Assembly (NCBI RefSeq): GCF_000614545.1
Contig: NZ_BAKW01000009.1
Span: forward strand, 1-64,000
Direction of reading: 5' to 3'
Source: Asaia platycodi JCM 25414
GTDB lineage: Bacteria > Pseudomonadota > Alphaproteobacteria > Acetobacterales > Acetobacteraceae
DNA: 64,000 nucleotides
Shown here one piece after another: positions 1-10,612 of this stretch (position 1 is the first letter of the stretch; the number at the start of each line of letters is the position of its first letter). The notes beneath the pieces are model-generated. The model had not been told where the DNA came from. It did no database searches and saw nothing but the letters and a program-made list of their open reading frames with translations. The position numbers and the translations under genes are program-made.

Positions 1-625
1 TCTTTGGATCAGCCATAATCTGCTAATCGTCAGCCCGAAATCAGGCCGTGTAACCCACGCTCAGTAGTAGAGTTGCGATTTCGGCCTCCAGCAAAGGCAC
101 TGATACCTGTGTGTCTTTGAGGAAAAAAACCAGCTCGCTATTTTAGCGTTTCGAGCTTGGCCATGTCCTCATTTCATCGAGGCATTGAACATGTCGTCAG
201 CAATGGCATCCATTGTTGAGTTGATCCCGTGCTGTCGGACGAGTGGACTTCTGGCAGACCTAAGGATCCCCCCACTTCTTGGCCCAACACGCCTGGAACA
301 CAATCCATGAGGCGGTCGCCGCGTGTTTGAAGCAAAAATACGCTTCACGACTGGATGGTAATGAGCAATCGCGTTGCCTTAAAGGCAACGTAGTTGGACG
401 TATGAGGATCGTCGGAATTCCTGAACTCGATTCCACACATGCAGGTAAACTGCGCTCGCGGCTGATCGAGATGCCGGATATCGTCAAGCTTGCAGTCTAT
501 TTGACGAGCGGAAAGCGCTACATGCCTGCGGTCCTTGTGGGGTACCATTCCAGAGCGTTTGTGTCGGCATAGAGATGTATGACGTACCGACGGGGCAGAG
601 GAGCCATCGTTCTCCTCGGGGCCGG
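1..625. other. Region without an assignable gene
   Basis: Several short open frames of 60 to 100 codons exist on both strands between about 260 and 570, but none shows a domain, a convincing ribosome binding site or codon use that favours one frame. A 97-codon plus-strand frame (279-572) is the longest. This could be the decayed end of a gene or mobile element lying to the left of the window. I make no functional call. Confidence 0.4.
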
Positions 626-1847
626 TCAGGCCGCGAGAGACCTTCTTGGCTTGAAGAGATGAAAGAGCGGGCCTGTCAGCAGGGTCGAGATCACGGCAAG
701 AACCATGAGCGACGCAAACGCGAACTCGGACAGCATACCCTGTTCATGGAGGATGGTCGCAGCGACAATTTCCATAAGCCCTTTGCATTGCAGCAAGGCG
801 CCAAGGCCCAGTGTCTGGCGCCGTGACAGGCCCGTTGTCGGTGGGAAGACATAGATCGAGCCGATCTTGACCACGATCGAGATGGCGACGAGCGAGAGAG
901 AGGCAAGAACAGACGGCCAGGTCAGCGCATCGCCGTTGATACGCATTCCGCTATGACCGAAGAAGAGAGGGGCGACCCAGACCAGCGCAAAGGTCGAGAT
1001 TGTCTCAAAGGGGAGGCGCCTGACCCATGAGGCGGCATAAACGCACCGGCGAAATAGGCGCCGATCAATTCATGCAGACCAAGTGTCATGCTCGCCCAGG
1101 AGCCAAGGCTCAGATAGAGCGGTACTACGGCCCAGATCAGCAAACGCGGTGGATTGCGGAAATGGCGCGAGGCCAATGATCCTCCTACCCCCAGGACGAT
1201 GAGCAAGAGTGCGGCGCCTCCCTCCCTCAAGCCCCAGCTATGCATCGCAGTTTGCCGCTCAGCGGCAAATTGCAACAGAGCAAGGCCGATCCAGAGTGTC
1301 GCGTCATCGATCACGGCCAGTTTGAGCGCGAGTTGACCGATTGGCCTGTCTGCGATCGGCAGCTCTCGTACAATACCGATCAGGACCGGCAGGGCGCTGA
1401 CCGCTATACAGAGCCCAATGGAGGCCGCAGCAATGACCGGCGTGACCGATGGAGCATGCCAACCCGGCAGAGGCAGAAAGAAGAAATAGACGAGAACCGA
1501 GCCGATCAGAAAAGGCCCGCCGAGCGCGATGCCGGCTCCGCCGAGCAGGCGGGGAAGCGTAGGCTTTGGTAGCGCATTTTCGGCTGCGTGTCCTTCTGGA
1601 TGCTGCCACATCTCCATACCCGCCGTGAAGGCGAGCACGAGCACGGCAATCCAGCCGATGGTGTCACCATAGAAGGATGGTATGCCAAGCTCTTGAGCGG
1701 CAGATGCCAGACTGCCGCCATGATGCCGATAAGAATTGGAATGACGGCAATGGGTATGACGCGGCCAAGCAGGCGCCAGAGCACCCAGGGGACGCAGACA
1801 AAAATACCAATGTCTGCCAGGACCGCAGTCAGATCGTTCATACCCAC
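626..1847 (-). CDS. Cation:proton (Na+/H+) antiporter, frame interrupted twice
   Basis: Three adjacent minus-strand frames join into one protein of about 407 residues resembling the CPA-type sodium/proton exchanger family, an inner-membrane exchanger used in pH and Na+ or K+ homeostasis. Hydrophobic helices follow one another throughout. The middle part has the polar-in-membrane stretch around ELPIADRPIGQLALKLAVID typical of these exchangers, then LHELIGAYFAGAFMP. Frame breaks lie near 1677 (CC read as C would explain it) and near 1028; each is repaired by one added base. The start at 1847 (or 1841) faces the M48 protease gene across a 210-bp AT-rich divergent promoter region. Family assignment is fairly sure; the ion is not. 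Confidence 0.7.
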
Positions 1848-2057
1848 CCTTTCAACGTTTCACCTGAGGATAGCGTGGATGGGAGAGAAAGCGCAAACCT
1901 GACGTGAAAATGCATGAAATGGTGGGAGATCAAGGGCACAGCGAGGCGATTGTTATTTCTGTTTTCCAGCAATGTTTCTTTTGAATTCTTATGATGTATA
2001 TTTGATATTTATTGGATATGTTGCGGAAAACCTGTTTTTTCTTTTCGAGGATCAATC

Positions 2058-2888
2058 ATGCCGCCCCATATTTCGATCTATAGGCACCCCCGTGAGAACG
2101 GATATGGGGCCGCCCTGACCGTCATCGGGTGCGTAATATGGCTATTCATCATTCTGAGTGTCCTGGTGCAGAAAAACGCGATTGCTGCACTGATTATCGC
2201 GGCTATTTATGGCTTGCTGATCTGGGGCATGTTGAAGTTCATCGCGGCGTTGTTTCGTGCGTGGATGGTGGGCAATATGGTGGCGCTGTCCGAGCAGCAA
2301 TTCCCTGAGCTTTACGCGATCTTTCTTGATGTCAGTCGGAAGCTCGGGTTGGAAATGGCGCCGGAAGCCTTTATTTATAATGCTCATGGCATGATGAATG
2401 CACTCGCCTTGCGGCTATCGCGCGGGCGCTACGTGCTTTTGACCTCGGCGCTTGTCGAAGCAGAGGACGATACTCAGCTTCGCTTCGTCATCGGGCATGA
2501 GATCGCCCATCATGTGCTTGGCCATCTCAATCCGATGAAGGCATTCATTCGCTACCCGGCTTTTTTCGTGCCTTTTCTCTATCCCGCCTACTCGCGTGCG
2601 CGCGAATATAGCTGCGACGCTGTAGGCGCGTCCCTTTTGAAAGACAGAAATCAGGCGTTCACTGCGTTGCAGATGCTTGCCTGTGGTGCCAGACGTTTGA
2701 ACCACATGATGAATCCGTCGGCTTTCGCTGCTCAGGAGCAACATATGCCCGCCTTTGCCGGGTTCTGTCGCGAGATCTTCCTCAGCCATCCGCGCATGAC
2801 CCGGCGAGTGAAGCGTCTGATGTCACTGTTCCCGATCATTGTAACGAAGCCGGATCCGGACGCTGCTGAGGCTCATGACGCGATCTGA
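2058..2888 (+). CDS. M48 family membrane-anchored zinc metalloprotease
   Basis: A 276-residue protein. Two hydrophobic segments (about residues 18-40 and 41-66) anchor it in the inner membrane. HEIAHH at residues 147-152 is the HExxH zinc site, and E183 in the REYSCD motif is the expected third zinc ligand. This is the Ste24/HtpX-type arrangement, so a role in turnover of membrane or misfolded proteins is likely by family. The C-terminal half carries SHPRMTRRVKRL, which resembles the SHPxxxxRI motif of the family. The gene stands alone, divergent from the antiporter and convergent with a TonB receptor. The start at 2058 follows a purine-rich stretch (gaggatc). Confidence 0.88.
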   Translation: MPPHISIYRHPRENGYGAALTVIGCVIWLFIILSVLVQKNAIAALIIAAIYGLLIWGMLKFIAALFRAWMVGNMVALSEQQFPELYAIFLDVSRKLGLEMAPEAFIYNAHGMMNALALRLSRGRYVLLTSALVEAEDDTQLRFVIGHEIAHHVLGHLNPMKAFIRYPAFFVPFLYPAYSRAREYSCDAVGASLLKDRNQAFTALQMLACGARRLNHMMNPSAFAAQEQHMPAFAGFCREIFLSHPRMTRRVKRLMSLFPIIVTKPDPDAAEAHDAI

Positions 2889-2948
2889 AAGGAGCCCGGT
2901 CGCAAGCGTGGCTGGAATAATGGCGGCACCTGCTCTCCGGCCCTCTGC

Positions 2949-2983
2949 ATTGCCTGACCGGAGAACAGGAAAGCTCAGGCAAT
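2949..2983. terminator. Inverted repeat between convergent genes
   Basis: ATTGCCTGA and TCAGGCAAT form a 9-bp perfect stem around a 17-nt loop, placed between the stop of the M48 gene and the stop of the oppositely transcribed TonB receptor. There is no strong T-run, so it is a plausible but not certain bidirectional terminator. Confidence 0.45.
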
Positions 2984-2995
2984 CAGGAAGGGCTG

Positions 2996-5205
2996 TCAGA
3001 ACCCCGCCTGCATGCTGATCGAAAAAGAACGGGGTGCGCCGATCAGAACCTCGGATGGATAGCTCGTGTCGGCCCATTGTACGAAATGCTTGTTTGCAAG
3101 ATTGTCGATGCGACCGTAGAGCGTGATGCCCTTGTGAACATGCCAGCCTGCGAAAACGTTGACGAGGGCGTAGTCCTTGAGAGAGAGCGTATTGGCAAAG
3201 TCCCCCTTGCGCGCCGAGACATAGCGCATGCCTGCCCCCAGATCGACTGGCAGATCGAAGGCGGCAGACCAGACTGCCCAGAGATTGGCTGTAACCGCAG
3301 GCACGTCAGGCACCTGATTGCCCGAGGCGTCTGTGGCAGCGTCAGGATAGAATGTGCCGTAATGGGCGTCCGTATAGGCGACATTGCCTGAGAGGCTCCA
3401 ATGGCGGTCGAGGCGCCAATCGCCCTGCGCTTCCACGCCGCGTGAATGTTGGCTTCCCGCTGTCGAGACAGCATCCTGACCCGTCTGGACCAGAACCCGT
3501 GTACGCCGGATATCGAAGAGGGAAAGTGTCGTGACGAGCCGACCGGAAAGCGCGCTCGCCTTGACGCCGATCTCCCCCTGTTGGGAATGGCTCAGGCGGC
3601 TGAACTGTCCCTTATTGGCGATAAACAGGTTCGAACCCGGCGGATCTTCCGCCGTTGTATAAACACCGTACAGGCTCACATTGGGCAGGATGTCGTAAAC
3701 CGGGCCGATACGAAAATTGGCCGGATTGTAATGACCCTTGAAGCTTGTCGCCGCGTTGATTCGACCATTCTGGTTGTAATTCTGGCGGTCGAGCGAAAGC
3801 CAGTCGTAGCGGAACCCACCGACAAGACGCAGATTTTGCGTGAGTGAGAGCGTGTCTTCCAGAAAAACGCCGGCATCAACCATCGTAGTGGGCGATTTGC
3901 GGTATGGATATTCACCGCCAAAATTTCCCAACAAGCCGCTGTCGGGACCGATCAGCGAAACGCTATCAGCATAGCTGGCATCTGGAAAACCGCGGTTGCG
4001 GATAAAACGCAGATAATAGGCGTCTCCTCCAATCACCAGACGATTCTTCAGTCCGAAAACCGTGGTGTTAAATCGGGCGTCGATCGTATCGCCCACCTGA
4101 TGCTGGTTCTGATAGACATAAAACCGGTCCCGCCCAATTCGCCCCGGCGTGATGGGGGCACCGCTCGCATCGGCTGTGCCTTCGCTGCCGATATAGCTGT
4201 ACGTCTCAGCGTTGTCCCAACGCCGTTTGGCGTAGGAGAAGTAGGCCTTATCATGCAGCGTGAGCCGGTCGTTCACAATCCAGTTCAGATGCAGCGTCGG
4301 TGTTGCATTGACCGAAGTGGCGCGCGGGTCGGCAACATTGTAATTCCGCCATAGAGACGCCTTGCTGACCACCAGACCGCTCGATGAATGGAGCAGCCCA
4401 CCCGCCGGATCCTTTATGGCAGAGCCGGGTACCAGCGGGGCACCATAGTAGGTCGACAGTTCGTCAGTCAGATAATCCATGCCCAGCTGCGCCGAAAAAC
4501 TCTGCGACGGATGCCAGAGCAGCGTCGTCGTCCAGTCATTGCTGTGTGGGTCGGCGCCTTTGACATAGCCGTCAGAGGACGTGCGGCTGAAATCACTGCG
4601 TATCGCCAGCGTCGATGACAGGGGCACCGAGCCGCCGATACCGGCATTCCAGCTGTTGAAGCTGCCATAGGAGACCAGAGCATCGAGACGCGCATGATCA
4701 GGGTCGGGGCTGCGTGTTCGCATATCGACCGTGCCGCCGACGGCACCCTGTCCGTAGAGAACTGAAGAGGGGCCTTTGAGCACCTCAACTGCCTCAAGAT
4801 TGAAGGCGTTCAGAGGCCGGTTCACCATGGTGGTGGGGCCAAAATAGAACCCGTCGCGCAGGATCAGGATCTGATTGCCGCTGAACCCGCGCATCATGAG
4901 CTGTGCCGGGTTTCCCGGCGACCCGCCGGAGGTCACGCCGGGTGCGGCATCCGCAGCCTGTTCGGCCTGCGCATAGCCACGAAGAGAGATGATTTTCTGA
5001 TCAATGACCGCAATCGATGCCGGATTATGTTGCAGGCTGAGGCCCAGCCTGCCGCCAATGGCCGGGCGGGCATTCAGCCCGGTGCTCTGACCATGGGCAG
5101 TGATATATTCATCACCCGTGCTTGATCCTGCGCGACAGCCTGAGGAAGGGACAGCAGGGGAAGCCCTGCGAGAAGAAGAGACCTGAAGGGGCGCAGAGGG
5201 CGCAT
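2996..5205 (-). CDS. TonB-dependent outer membrane receptor under cobalamin riboswitch control, frame interrupted
   Basis: About 735 residues when joined. Translation from ATG at 5205 gives a signal peptide (MRPLRPFRSLLLAGLP followed by a hydrophobic stretch and AVAQ). One base is missing near 5115, after which the frame runs to 2996. The plug domain shows RGFSGNQILILRDGF and LKGPSSVLYGQGAVGGTVD; the rest is a long beta-barrel ending in aromatic F. The barrel resembles FhuE/FpvA-type siderophore receptors more than classical BtuB, but the B12 riboswitch immediately upstream argues that the substrate is cobalamin or a corrinoid, or that expression answers to it. It lies alone between convergent M48 and the riboswitch. 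Receptor class is sure; the ligand is inferred. Confidence 0.85.
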
Positions 5206-5304
5206 GGTGGCGGATCTATCCCGTCTATTCACGTCACTACGATGGGCCGGTTTGCACCTGCCACCTTCGGGACACCCCGCCCGTCAGTTTCCGTCCGTGA
5301 CCAT

Positions 5305-5482
5305 GGATGATGGCAGGTCTCCTGACTTGTGCGTCACTGAACCATGACTGGCCTTCCCGGGGGGATGAACCCAGTGGCCGGGCCGTCAAGACCCGCGTCA
5401 TTGCTCTCGTCACCTACAGTTGCGGGGGCAGTCATGGCATCAGACCATGTTCCCTTTTCATCCCGGCAAGCGGGAACCATCG
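5305..5482 (-). promoter_or_regulatory. Cobalamin (AdoCbl) riboswitch
   Basis: On the minus strand the leader has, in order: GATGGTTCCCGC, GGGATGAAAAGGGAAC, the conserved core ACTGCCCCCGCAACTGTA followed by GGTGACGAGAGC, a CCACTGGG element, and the B12 box GTCAGGAGACCTGCCATC ending near 5306. This order and these elements are diagnostic of the cobalamin riboswitch. It ends about 100 nt before the receptor start at 5205, the usual position for control of translation or termination when B12 is plentiful. Confidence 0.95.
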
Positions 5483-5579
5483 GGCGCGACCCTAGCGCGC
5501 GCGCCCGACCTGTCAATCGGGCGCGCGGCTATGGCGTGTTTCACCCAGCGGCGCGTCTCCCAAACGACACAAGAAATTA

Positions 5580-7597
5580 TCAGGCAGGGCTTGCCGGGCT
5601 CCGGGCCATATGGGGATCGGAATGACTCGGTGCGCCATTTTCGATATGGCCCGCCAGGGCGAGCAGGATAGTGCCGTCGGTGTCTTTCAATTCCAGGTGA
5701 TACCAATTCTGGCTGGGAGCCAGATCGACGAGATCGACAAGACGTGTACCAGGATCGAGCGCGTGCGATGCACTCTTGCGGTTATAAAGATTGGTAAAGA
5801 GCGCCTTGCTGACCGACGGCTTCCCTACCGAGAAGACAAGCCGCAATTTGTCCCCCTGTTCTTCCTGCAAAAGGGCCACGCCACTTTCGGGGCGATGCAG
5901 GCGATAGAACCCGTTCGGACCATAAATCTCAACCACACCGTCAGGCGCGCAGGCAAACAGACTTGTCATGCCTGCCGGTACGGTAAGATGCTGGCTCGGG
6001 AGCCCAGCCTGACGAATGCGGAAAACGACACCCTGCCTGCCGGTATTGCTGAATGTCAGCTTTGTCGGGTCCTCAGCATGGGTCGTGACGGCGAAGCGAT
6101 AGGGAAGCGCGCGGCTCGGCCTCTGTCCCGTTTCCTGAACTGGCAATCGACCAGCGCAGGGACGAGCGGGGGTGGATGGGCGCAGGAAAGCCTGGTCTGG
6201 GGCAGATAATCGTCGGTGTTCGGAAGCGCCGCCGACCATTTTGCGTCAGGCTTCGAAAAATCGAACGCGGAGGTCAGATCGCCACAGACGGCGCGTCTCC
6301 ATGGTGTGATGGTGGGGCATTTCACGCCGAAACGCTTTTCAAGGAATTGCAGAATCGAGGTGTGGTCGAAAACCTGCGAATTGACCCACCCGCCTTTCGT
6401 CCAGGGCGAAATAATCAGCGCGGGCACGCGCGGTCCGAGACCGACGGCTTCCCCATGATAGCTCTCGCCTGCTGTGGATACGACGCTGCTTCCCTGACCT
6501 GAGAGCGTGGGTACGGGCGGTGGGACATGGTCGAAGAAACCGTCATTTTCATCATAATTGAGAATGAAAACGGTTTTTGCCCAGGTTTCGGGATGCCGGA
6601 CAAAAATATCGATGAGTTTCGAGATAAGATGCTCGCCAAAACCCGGAGGTGCCTCCGGATGTTCCGACAGGGCTGCTGGCGGAACGATCCACGAGACCTG
6701 AGGCAGGGTGCCTGCGGCCACATCATGCTCGAACGCGTCGAGCAGATAGCGCCCTTCGAGCTCGTGCATATTGTCCTTGTTGGAGCCGGGAGCGATGGCA
6801 CGGGCGTTCTGATAGCGCCAGCCTGTGCGGTCGAGATTGCGGAACTGGCGAAACGAGGCGAGGGGGTTGTCGCCGAAATTGTCGTACTCCTGATAGAATT
6901 TCCAGCTTACCCCCGCTTCCTGCAACCGTTCCGGATAGGTCGTCCAGTCGAACGGCGTGAATTTCGGGTTGTCATGCGCCATGTCGGCGGACCAGTTGCC
7001 GTCATCGACGTTCTCGACAGCCTGTTTGCCATCTGCCCCCACAGCGAGGCCGTTGGTCCCTGTGAAAAAGTATAGCCGGTTCGGATTGGTGGGGCCGAAA
7101 ATCGAGGCGTGATAAGCATCGCAAATCGTGAAGGCATCGGCGAGAGCGTAGTAATAGGGAATTTCCTGACGGGTGAAATACCCCATGGTCATGGGTGTCT
7201 TGTGCGGCACCCAACCATCCCACTCATTCCAGGCAGCCTGGGTTCCTTTCCAGCTATGGTCCAGGCTTTTCAGGCAGGCTGCAGATGTGTGTATCGTGTC
7301 GAACAGGAACGGCCAGATGGCGCGCCCCTTCTCATCCTTCTGGGCGAAGACGGAACTGCCATCCACCTGGCGCTCGGCGCGTGGGTCGCCATAGCCGCGT
7401 ACGCCACGTAGCGTCCCGAAATAATGATCGAAAGCCCGGTTTTCCTGCATCAGGATCACCACATGCTTGACGTCATCAATGGTGCCCGTTTCGCGATTGG
7501 CCGGGATGGCAAGAGCCCGTCTCAGATTGTCAGGCAAGATGGCCCCAGCCAGAGCGGCAGCACCGAGATTGAGAAAATGCCGACGGCTGGGTTTCAT
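5580..7597 (-). CDS. Phosphocholine-type phospholipase C, Tat-exported, frame interrupted
   Basis: About 672 residues when joined. The N-terminus SRRHFLNLGAAALAGA is a twin-arginine signal, so the enzyme is exported folded. It then shows VILMQENRAFDHYFG, FGPTNPNRLYFFTG and NYDENDGFFDHVPPP, hallmarks of the PlcN/PlcH/acid phosphatase AcpA superfamily that hydrolyses phospholipid head groups. One base is missing near 6147; downstream, the reading VQETGQRPSRALPYRF continues into the C-terminal DUF756-type domains to 5580. The length matches non-haemolytic PlcN-type enzymes. The start at 7597 lies only 17 bp after the TonB receptor stop, so the two are an operon. Release of phosphate or choline from lipids is the family role; the exact substrate is inferred. 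Confidence 0.88.
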
Positions 7598-7614
7598 GAC
7601 GGATCTCCCGTTTC

Positions 7615-10011
7615 TTAGTTGAAATGCTTGCGAATGGTGAAGAACACCATGCGTGGTGCCGCGGCCTGAAGGGTCTGAAATGAGCCCGACGGATCGGAAT
7701 TGATGAAGCCGTTACTGCCAACTGTCGCGACATAGCGCTTGTCGAAGAGATTGGAGACGTTGATCTGCGTGTCCAGTCCGCGCAACCAGAAATTATGGCT
7801 CTTGAAGCGATAACCCACATTCAGGTTGAAGACGTCATTCGCAGGCACATAGGCGTCGTTGGTATAGGTGTAGTAGCGGCGATCCTGGATTTGCATCAGC
7901 ACGTTGCCCCAGATCTGCCCGTCATCATAGCCGATCTGCAGATTGGCCAGATTGCGCGGCATGCCGACCACGTTCTTGCCTTTGATCGCCGCCGAGACCT
8001 TGCCGTTGGCCATCACATCGTCCTGGTAGAAGGAGTTGTTGAAGGCATAGGAAGCAAAGATCGACCAGTTGGGCGCGAACTGCCAGTTCACGGCGGTGTC
8101 GATGCCGCGAGAAATCACGCCGCCAACATTGGACAGCACCGAAGCGTTGCCCTGGATACCCACGCCCTGCGTGACCGAAAGCAGGCGGTTTTCGAATTCG
8201 ACGTAATAGCCCGTAACCGTCGCCTGAAACGTCTTGGTGTGGTAACGATAGCCAAGCTCTTCGGTGTTGGATAGTTCAGGTTTGAGCTTGCCCTGAAGCG
8301 CCTGGAAGCCAGCGACTGTCGTTGAAAACGGCCCTGAGGTCTGGGCACTGTCATACGCTGCCATGTTGCGCGCGTAGTCGACGAAGATTTCGTGATTATG
8401 GTTGAAACGGTAATTGGCGCCGATTTGAGGCAGGAACCCGTTTGTCGCGTTCAGCGAGCCTGACGGGTAGGCTGTCGCGACAGGTGCGCCGAGATAATTC
8501 CCGTTCATTGCACGGGCCGTATTATCGACGATCAGCGATTTTAAGCCGTAATTGACCTTCAGCTTGGGCGTAATCTTCCATGTATCGCCCAGGTGGACCT
8601 GATAGGTTTTGGTGTTGAACGCGCTCTGCCACTGTGTCGCGAAGGCATTGTTTTTGTACCAGTGAGTCGACGATGGCGATCCGTCCAGTGCCAGCGGATA
8701 GAAGCGGCGCGCCTGGTTGAAATTGTTGTTTTCGAACCAGAAACCACCCTCAATGCTGTGATTGGCAATCTTGTAGGTCAGGCTGCCGATAAACCCGGCG
8801 CGGTGGATGTCATATTCAGTGGTGCGTGTCGAAAGAGGGGAGCCGCCGAGCTGTGCCGGGGTGGCGGAGTAGGGGGTCACCCAGACGCCTTCACCCGAAT
8901 TGGTATGCCCATATCCCGTGACAAAGCCTGAAAGCCGGTTGTTGATCTTGAAGTCCAGCTTGCCATAGCCGAGGGCATCTTCTCTCAAGCCGCCTGCATT
9001 ATAGTAAACGGTATCCTGATTCTCGATCCCTTTGGGGAATGCCGTGCCGTTCTGGTAAGCATAGCCAATCTGCTTGGCCAGCGCGTAATTGCCGGTGATA
9101 TTGTCCAGATTATAGCCATAGGTCTTGATCTGGGAGAGTGACAGATCCTGATAATCGTTTTCCGCGCGCTTGGACCAGTCGCCGAACACGGTGAGTTTCA
9201 GATGCTCGCCTAAAGGCTGGACGAATTTGGCATTGGCCTGATCCTGCCTCTGAACGCCGTCGCCCTTCCATTTATTCGCGTCCTGATGGTCGTAGGACAC
9301 GTAGAACTTGCCGCCAGTCCTGAGCAGCCCGCTATTGATACGGGCAAAGGTTCGCCAGGTTGAGGCCGAGCCGATCGTGCCGCTGACATCTGCGCCAAAT
9401 TTGTCGGACGGGTCGATCGACGTGAACTGGAGCGCACCGCCGAGATCGTTCGAGGCGGCGACGCCCACGGCACCGGCACCCTGTGTGAGCGTTGCCGGAC
9501 CGTTATTTTCGGTCTGCAAGGCGCGCCCGATGGAAAGACCGTTATCATTGCCATAGGCGAGATTGCCCAAAGGCAGCCCGTCGAAAGTAAAGCCAAGACG
9601 GCTCTGGTCGAAACCACGGATAATGATCTGTTGCGACCACTCATAGGAACCCAGAGGATCTGACGAGGTGAACATCACACCAGGCAGTTTCGAGAGCGCC
9701 TTGAAGGGGCTGGTGCCGGGTGTGTATTCCTGAATGGCTGTGCGCGAAATGGTCTGTGTCTCTCGCGCCTGACCGGCGCCCAGCACGATGATGGATTCAG
9801 GGGTCTTGGCGTCGACAGCGCTCGCGGGCGGCTTGACCTTGCTGCTCGACTTTGCTGCCTGCCTGGGTGTGGCAGCATGAGGCGCCTTGTCCGTTGAAAT
9901 AGCCTTGCGGTCATGCGCAGCATCCTGAGCGAGAGCCCTGTCCGACGCATGAGCGGCAATGACCAGAGCCGGCAGGCTGGCGGAAAGAACAAGACTGATT
10001 CTGAATTTCAT
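7615..10011 (-). CDS. TonB-dependent receptor, co-operonic with phospholipase C
   Basis: An intact protein of 798 residues with a signal peptide (about residues 1-28), a low-complexity linker rich in Ala, Lys and Ser, a plug domain (IIVLGAGQARETQTIS, then IIIRGFDQSRLGFTFDGLP) and a 22-strand-type barrel ending in a C-terminal Phe-Asn. It belongs to the energised outer membrane transporters that work with TonB-ExbBD. The ligand cannot be read from sequence. Because it is followed after 17 bp by an exported phospholipase C and preceded by a Pho-box-like repeat, uptake of a phosphorus-containing compound is a reasonable inference. The start at 10011 is preceded by an AT-rich promoter region of about 190 bp. 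Confidence 0.85.
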   Translation of the reverse strand: MKFRISLVLSASLPALVIAAHASDRALAQDAAHDRKAISTDKAPHAATPRQAAKSSSKVKPPASAVDAKTPESIIVLGAGQARETQTISRTAIQEYTPGTSPFKALSKLPGVMFTSSDPLGSYEWSQQIIIRGFDQSRLGFTFDGLPLGNLAYGNDNGLSIGRALQTENNGPATLTQGAGAVGVAASNDLGGALQFTSIDPSDKFGADVSGTIGSASTWRTFARINSGLLRTGGKFYVSYDHQDANKWKGDGVQRQDQANAKFVQPLGEHLKLTVFGDWSKRAENDYQDLSLSQIKTYGYNLDNITGNYALAKQIGYAYQNGTAFPKGIENQDTVYYNAGGLREDALGYGKLDFKINNRLSGFVTGYGHTNSGEGVWVTPYSATPAQLGGSPLSTRTTEYDIHRAGFIGSLTYKIANHSIEGGFWFENNNFNQARRFYPLALDGSPSSTHWYKNNAFATQWQSAFNTKTYQVHLGDTWKITPKLKVNYGLKSLIVDNTARAMNGNYLGAPVATAYPSGSLNATNGFLPQIGANYRFNHNHEIFVDYARNMAAYDSAQTSGPFSTTVAGFQALQGKLKPELSNTEELGYRYHTKTFQATVTGYYVEFENRLLSVTQGVGIQGNASVLSNVGGVISRGIDTAVNWQFAPNWSIFASYAFNNSFYQDDVMANGKVSAAIKGKNVVGMPRNLANLQIGYDDGQIWGNVLMQIQDRRYYTYTNDAYVPANDVFNLNVGYRFKSHNFWLRGLDTQINVSNLFDKRYVATVGSNGFINSDPSGSFQTLQAAAPRMVFFTIRKHFN

Positions 10012-10112
10012 CGATTAGGCCGTTTCGCTTCGTGATCGAAATACGGGCCGTAAATATCGGTATAATGCGTTATGAAGTATTATGGTTTTATTAAATCGAT
10101 TTCGAAATAAAA

Positions 10113-10141
10113 AAGTCATCTTCCTGTCATATTTATGTCTT
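10113..10141 (+). promoter_or_regulatory. Pho-box-like triple direct repeat
   Basis: Three 7-mers spaced by 4 bp (AAGTCAT at 10113, CTGTCAT at 10124, ATGTCTT at 10135) give the 11-bp period of PhoB sites; the central copy equals the consensus half-site. It lies about 100 bp upstream of the TonB receptor and phospholipase C operon. The repeats read on the strand opposite to that operon, which is less usual, so confidence is moderate. No plus-strand gene lies nearby that it could serve instead. Confidence 0.5.
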
Positions 10142-10201
10142 TTGTCCTTGGATTTGCAGATCGTTTTGCATATTCGTGCGAGAAGTGTTTCTTTACTTTC
10201 G

Positions 10202-10612
10202 CTACCTCGGCCGGGTGGCCACGGCGATGCTCGTCAACTCCATCAGCGCCAGACCGGTGATATAGGCTACCATATCGTACCAGCTGAAAATGCTACCTAG
10301 CAGAAAACCACCGGCGCCTGTTTTTCGCAGAGCATTGAGTGGCGCCAGATGCACGAGTTTGAGCATTTCGCTCCCGAACGTGCCGAGCGCGCCGAGCAGA
10401 AGACGCGTGCGACGCTGGTCATCACGGGTGACGAGGGCCGCGAGGCACCAGAAAAGAGCGCCCCAGAGAACCGAGCCGCTCCATTTTCTGCTCCACGGTG
10501 AGAGCCCGAGCGGCGCAAGACGGCAGATCAGTCCAGCGGCGATGACGCAGACCGTCAATGTGGCGATATGGCGGATTCTGACCCCGGTGATCGCTCGCCC
10601 GACAGGGTTCAT
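10202..10612 (-). CDS. DUF2809-type small integral membrane protein
   Basis: 136 residues from ATG at 10612, which overlaps the stop of the DUF817 gene as ATGA, so the two are translationally coupled. It has four hydrophobic segments, with a mid-protein ALGTFGSEMLKL and a C-terminal FSWYDMVAYITG resembling DUF2809 family proteins. The function of this family is unknown; the protein sits in the inner membrane. The region between its stop and the next gene (10012-10201) holds that gene's promoter. Confidence 0.7.
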   Translation of the reverse strand: MNPVGRAITGVRIRHIATLTVCVIAAGLICRLAPLGLSPWSRKWSGSVLWGALFWCLAALVTRDDQRRTRLLLGALGTFGSEMLKLVHLAPLNALRKTGAGGFLLGSIFSWYDMVAYITGLALMELTSIAVATRPR

